The position numbers and the translations under genes are program-made. Below are positions 6,750 through 6,927 of a stretch of 6,927 nucleotides of DNA, piece after piece. Position 1 is the first letter of the stretch; every line of letters starts with the position of its first letter. A model generated the notes under the pieces. The model did no database searches and was not told where the DNA came from. It saw only the letters and a list, made by a program, of their open reading frames with translations. Source of the stretch: Clostridiales bacterium (lineage in GTDB: Bacteria; Bacillota; Clostridia; Lachnospirales; CAG-274); contig JAJQCI010000064.1 in assembly GCA_021202835.1 (NCBI GenBank), forward strand, positions 1 through 6,927, in the 5' to 3' direction.

Positions 6750-6927
6750 GTGGCACAGGCCGAAAGCTCGGAAAGCATTGCGGAAGAATATAAATTTCAA
6801 GGCACAAAGGCAGTAATACACACCGACTTCTGCCGGGGCACAACAAAGGAAGAAGCCGAAAAAATACTCAGACGCATTGCAAAAACGGCGCTTGAAGATT
6901 TCAGGGCCGCTGTCCAAAGCCCTGAAG
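6750..6927 (+). CDS. Small protein of unknown function, divergent from the recombinase (3' end cut by window)
   Basis: Open frame from GTG at 6750 to the window edge, at least 59 codons, reading VAQAESSESIAEEYKFQG, then TKAVIHTDFCRGTTKEEAEK, then ILRRIAKTALEDFRAAV. The start is well supported: AGAGGTGAT lies just upstream and an in-frame TAA immediately precedes the GTG. The protein is charged and probably alpha-helical in its second half (KEEAEKILRRIAKTALEDF), with no signal peptide or membrane segment so far. I do not recognise the family with confidence. The position, head-to-head with the recombinase and sharing its control region, suggests a role tied to the element, such as a regulator or directionality factor. 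That is inference from location only. Confidence 0.75.
   Translation, partial: MAQAESSESIAEEYKFQGTKAVIHTDFCRGTTKEEAEKILRRIAKTALEDFRAAVQSPE

Larger units (their letters stand above)
5040..6927. mobile_element. One end of a serine-recombinase element inserted in cotJC
   Basis: From the cotJC junction to the window edge the DNA holds a large serine recombinase next to the junction and a divergent small gene. The recombinase region looks richer in G+C than the pot operon, consistent with acquisition. A recombinase placed immediately beside the boundary, and a host gene broken exactly there, are the usual signs of site-specific integration. The far end, with the cotJC 5' part, is outside the window, so the element's size and other cargo are unknown. 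Confidence 0.75.

Noticed and set aside
6690..6917. N-terminal extension of the recombinase frame up to 6917, starting MDSGPEIF
   Set aside because: It runs antisense through the well-supported small gene at 6750, adds about 76 Cys/Phe-rich residues unlike any serine recombinase, and ignores the ribosome site at 6695-6689.

Overview
The window looks like chromosomal DNA of a spore-forming, low-to-moderate-GC member of the Clostridia. The evidence is AAGGAGG-type ribosome binding sites, frequent ATA isoleucine codons, a Gram-positive lipoprotein signal on the substrate-binding protein, and a piece of the spore-coat/manganese-catalase gene cotJC. Species cannot be set from the sequence. All genes but one lie on the minus strand, so the map is best read from right to left.

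Left two-thirds (about 18-4403): a complete, tightly packed polyamine ABC importer operon in the order potA-potB-potC-potD. It has a good vegetative-type promoter (TTGATT, 16 bp, TATAAT) and gaps of 3 bp, 1 bp and a 4-bp ATGA overlap between genes. PotA is the ATPase, PotB and PotC are the two permeases, and PotD is the lipoprotein that captures spermidine/putrescine outside the membrane. PotA is odd: about 160 extra residues, forming two divergent copies of a surface-protein-like beta domain, interrupt its C-terminal TOBE region.

Middle (about 4475-5060): the 3' two-thirds of cotJC, followed by a terminator hairpin. The reading frame is intact but has no start signals. Its homology to CotJC stops abruptly at a 10-bp palindrome, and an in-frame TGA lies just upstream. 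The N-terminal part of the protein, with one of the five expected manganese ligands, is missing.

Right (about 5040-6927, running off the edge): one end of an inserted element. It carries a large serine recombinase whose gene ends about 25 bp from the cotJC junction, a hairpin at the end of that gene, and a divergent small gene of unknown function cut by the window edge. The recombinase and the divergent gene share a 60-70 bp AT-rich gap in which their two ribosome binding sites form an inverted repeat. The recombinase has no well-placed ATG/GTG/TTG start and probably begins at ATA or ATT.

The most interesting reading is that this is a skin-like intervening element in cotJC: a coat gene split by a serine-recombinase element, which might be excised in the mother cell during sporulation to rebuild an intact gene. 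The window shows only one end, so a simple disruptive insertion is still possible.
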